Shown piece after piece: positions 62,543-64,000 of a stretch of DNA of 64,000 nt (the stretch's first letter is position 1; each line of letters begins with the position of its first letter). Origin of the DNA: Agapetus fuscipes (taxonomy: Eukaryota; Arthropoda; Insecta; Trichoptera; Glossosomatidae); the NCBI GenBank assembly GCA_951799405.1, contig OX637342.1, positions 17,469,298 through 17,533,297 of the forward strand, in the 5' to 3' direction. The notes beneath the pieces were generated by a model. That model was not told where the DNA came from, searched no databases, and worked only from the letters and a program-made list of their open reading frames with translations. The position numbers and the translations under genes were made by a program.

Positions 62543-62762
62543 AATCTGAGTTGCAAAGATACATTTAAGAATCAAATTCAATGCATACCTTTAAGAGAAA
62601 CCGCGTAAATTCGACTTTCAAATGGTGTATGAGTACTTAGAAAATTAGAAAAAAAGAAACCTCAAATGAACATAATAACCTATATATAAGCCCTGCAACT
62701 CTTACTGCTCCTCCCTGAAACAGAAGTGGCAATAGCAAAGTGAACCAATATGAGTGGGCAAT
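62543..62762 (-). repeat. Family A repeat, diverged
   Basis: Tail ataatctgagttgcaaagat, gccctgcaactcttactgct, cctccctgaaacagaagtgg, head fragment aagtgaacc. Confidence 0.7.
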
Positions 62763-62810
62763 GTAAATTGCAATAGTGAATTATTATTTAATTTTTATGT
62801 AAATTTGGCA

Positions 62811-62915
62811 ATAATTATAGTCTAGTGGTTAACATTTCAGACTCTTTAATCAGAAAGCAGTTGGCTCGATACCCAGCGAAGCAAAAAAATTACATTTGGC
62901 TCTCAAAAATCATCA
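62811..62915 (+). repeat. SINE B head fragment
   Basis: tagtctagtggttaacattt (box A) and ttggctcgatacccagc (box B), then a truncated body. Confidence 0.65.
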
Positions 62916-62984
62916 AATATCGGTGATAGAGATTCATCCACTTTTACATAAGAGAGGAAATGGATCTTAAAAAATTAAAAAATA

Positions 62985-63135
62985 GCCTGATTTATTTGGT
63001 GAGTGCTGTTTTTGTGTGTATCACACCTCAAGAGCTCAAGAGCCTCTTTCTTGTAGTAACATTCAGATATGCACAAAGGACTGAGGTGATCTTGAGGTGT
63101 GATTCAAGACAAGAAAAGCGCTCATAAATCCAACA
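62985..63135. repeat. Two tail type 1 fragments in opposite orientation
   Basis: Minus: tgatttatttggtgagtgct, tgtgtgtatcacacctcaag. Plus: gatcttgaggtgtgattcaa, aaaagcgctcataaatcc. The first carries a small ctcaagagctcaagag duplication. Confidence 0.65.
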
Positions 63136-63224
63136 AAAAATAACGGCAATATGTTAAATGTAACAAGAACTTAGTTTTATAATATGTCGCTAAATTCAAG
63201 AATCTCAATGAAATGAATGAATGA

Positions 63225-63950
63225 ATGGAATATCCAGAGTCATAATAAAAGAAGAGCCTGTATGAAAAAAGATAATGACTCTGGAGGAAATAAAAGAAGT
63301 ATCTAAGGACAAAAAGGAATGGCAGTTGATCTGTCATGTTAGCGGCTAGGGTTTATTTAATTGGAATTTGTTTTCTGTTTTAGTTTTGATGTCCATAGAT
63401 ATTATTATGTATTGATTTAAAAAATGTAATTTGTCGTGTATGTTCCTTGACTTATAATCTTATATGTTGGTATGCGGCTGACCACCCATGCTGTGAGAAT
63501 GGTTCAGTTTGCCAATGTCACCCCTGTCTCCGGGAAGGACGGCCAGAGTTGCAGGGTGATGTCCATTTGATATTTGGTTTTTATGTTGTAGGTTCACATG
63601 CGGCATGTGCAAGCGCGAACTTGTACGTGTCTGGTTGTGAAAATGCATGTAATGTGAACCTTTAGGGCCTGTTGCACCAAACTCCAATCTGACGAAAATC
63701 AAAATTCAGTGTGATTTCTCCCTTTCAAATCAAACAATTGATTGCATATACGTAAGTCAGCTGATGTGAATCATATTTCCTGTTCAAATTCCACCACATT
63801 TTTACCAACTTTCGAGAAATATTTAACCGAGGTCCTTCCCAGAACTAAGCAATCAAATTTGATGTTTCAATCAAATATTGATTGGAGGTTGGTGCAACAG
63901 GCCCTTAATGTAACAGATCTTTGCAACTTAGATTAGGTTAGATAAGATCA
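63225..63950 (+). pseudogene. LINE1 3' end with family A, interrupted by a MITE
   Basis: Codons of the WNIQSHNKRRACMKK and EEIKEVSKDKKEWQLICHV type (63,228-63,345) are followed by a 3' UTR very similar to that at 32.55 kb (aattggaatttg, aaaaatgtaatttgtcgtgt) and then family A (63,442-63,950), split at 63,664 by the MITE below. Confidence 0.85.
63665..63904. mobile_element. Harbinger-type MITE, TTA duplication
   Basis: 240 bp. Tips gggcctgttgcaccaaactc and the inverted gttggtgcaacaggccc give 25-bp TIRs with one mismatch. TTA is duplicated on both sides (63,662-63,664; 63,905-63,907), as in PIF/Harbinger elements. Removing it restores family A. Confidence 0.88.
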
Positions 63951-64000
63951 ATAAAGAAAGTGGTTTTATGTGGATCGTTAAGTATTGTTGCATATTTTAT

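Noticed and set aside
1..64000. CRISPR array, operons or bacterial-type genes
   Set aside because: No regularly spaced direct repeats with unique spacers, no dense coding; all repeats are dispersed eukaryotic elements.

Overview
The window looks like repeat-dense nuclear DNA of an animal, most likely an insect. It is AT-rich, has no operons or dense coding, shows one plausible spliced exon, and is packed with short tRNA-derived SINEs, 5'-truncated LINEs, foldback/MITE-type elements and LTR sequences. A moth or butterfly is my best guess, from the flavour of the LINE C-termini and the frequent tacctac-type words, but this is an inference.

Host coding sequence is scarce. The only convincing host exon is at about 34.15-34.34 kb (+). 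It encodes the N-terminus and first membrane segment of an SLC16-type monocarboxylate transporter and ends at a clean GT splice donor. No other exon of that gene was recognised.

The most striking locus is 57,876-60,833. Two 454-bp direct repeats (TGTTACG...CGTTACA, about 6 differences) bracket 2,050 bp and are flanked by a GTAT target duplication. Read on the minus strand this is an LTR retrotransposon with a primer-binding site, a polypurine tract and a TATA/initiator promoter. Instead of gag-pol it carries one open frame of 565 codons: a SAP-domain N-terminus fused to an intronless DEK chromatin-protein sequence that has lost its normal C-terminus through a frame change. It is a young insertion inside an older repeat.

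The rest is mobile-element landscape. Family A (about 260 bp, head CCTTGACTTATAGG, tail (GATTA)n) occurs roughly 30 times and is the 3' end of LINE1. A 1.47-kb LINE1 copy at 32,261-33,727 ends in A and is flanked by an 8-bp duplication. LINE2 is a sister LINE (54.7, 61.4, 50.0, 22.8, 21.3 kb). L2/CR1-like LINE ends lie at 6.0, 17.8, 41.1 and 62.2 kb. SINE B has a tRNA head, and in two copies (2.07 and 56.57 kb) a 5S rRNA head in front of it. Its body is joined to either of two 3' tails, one of which is the tail of the LINE at 41.1 kb. SINE C has a different tRNA head, and B and C are joined as a dimer at 4.97 and 7.2 kb. SINE D has a leucine/serine-tRNA-like head (39.1, 49.2 and 61.3 kb).

DNA elements include a 2.5-kb transposon with a decayed transposase-like gene, 12-bp TIRs and an 8-bp duplication (25,977-28,489); a 646-bp element with perfect 31-bp TIRs and a 6-bp duplication (47,581-48,226); a perfect 71-bp-arm palindrome at 36.1 kb; and several MITE families. 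A recurring hairpin of the form CTGANGAN-stem-loop-stem-GAAA, resembling a hammerhead ribozyme core but with one extra base, occurs at about ten places in otherwise different repeats.
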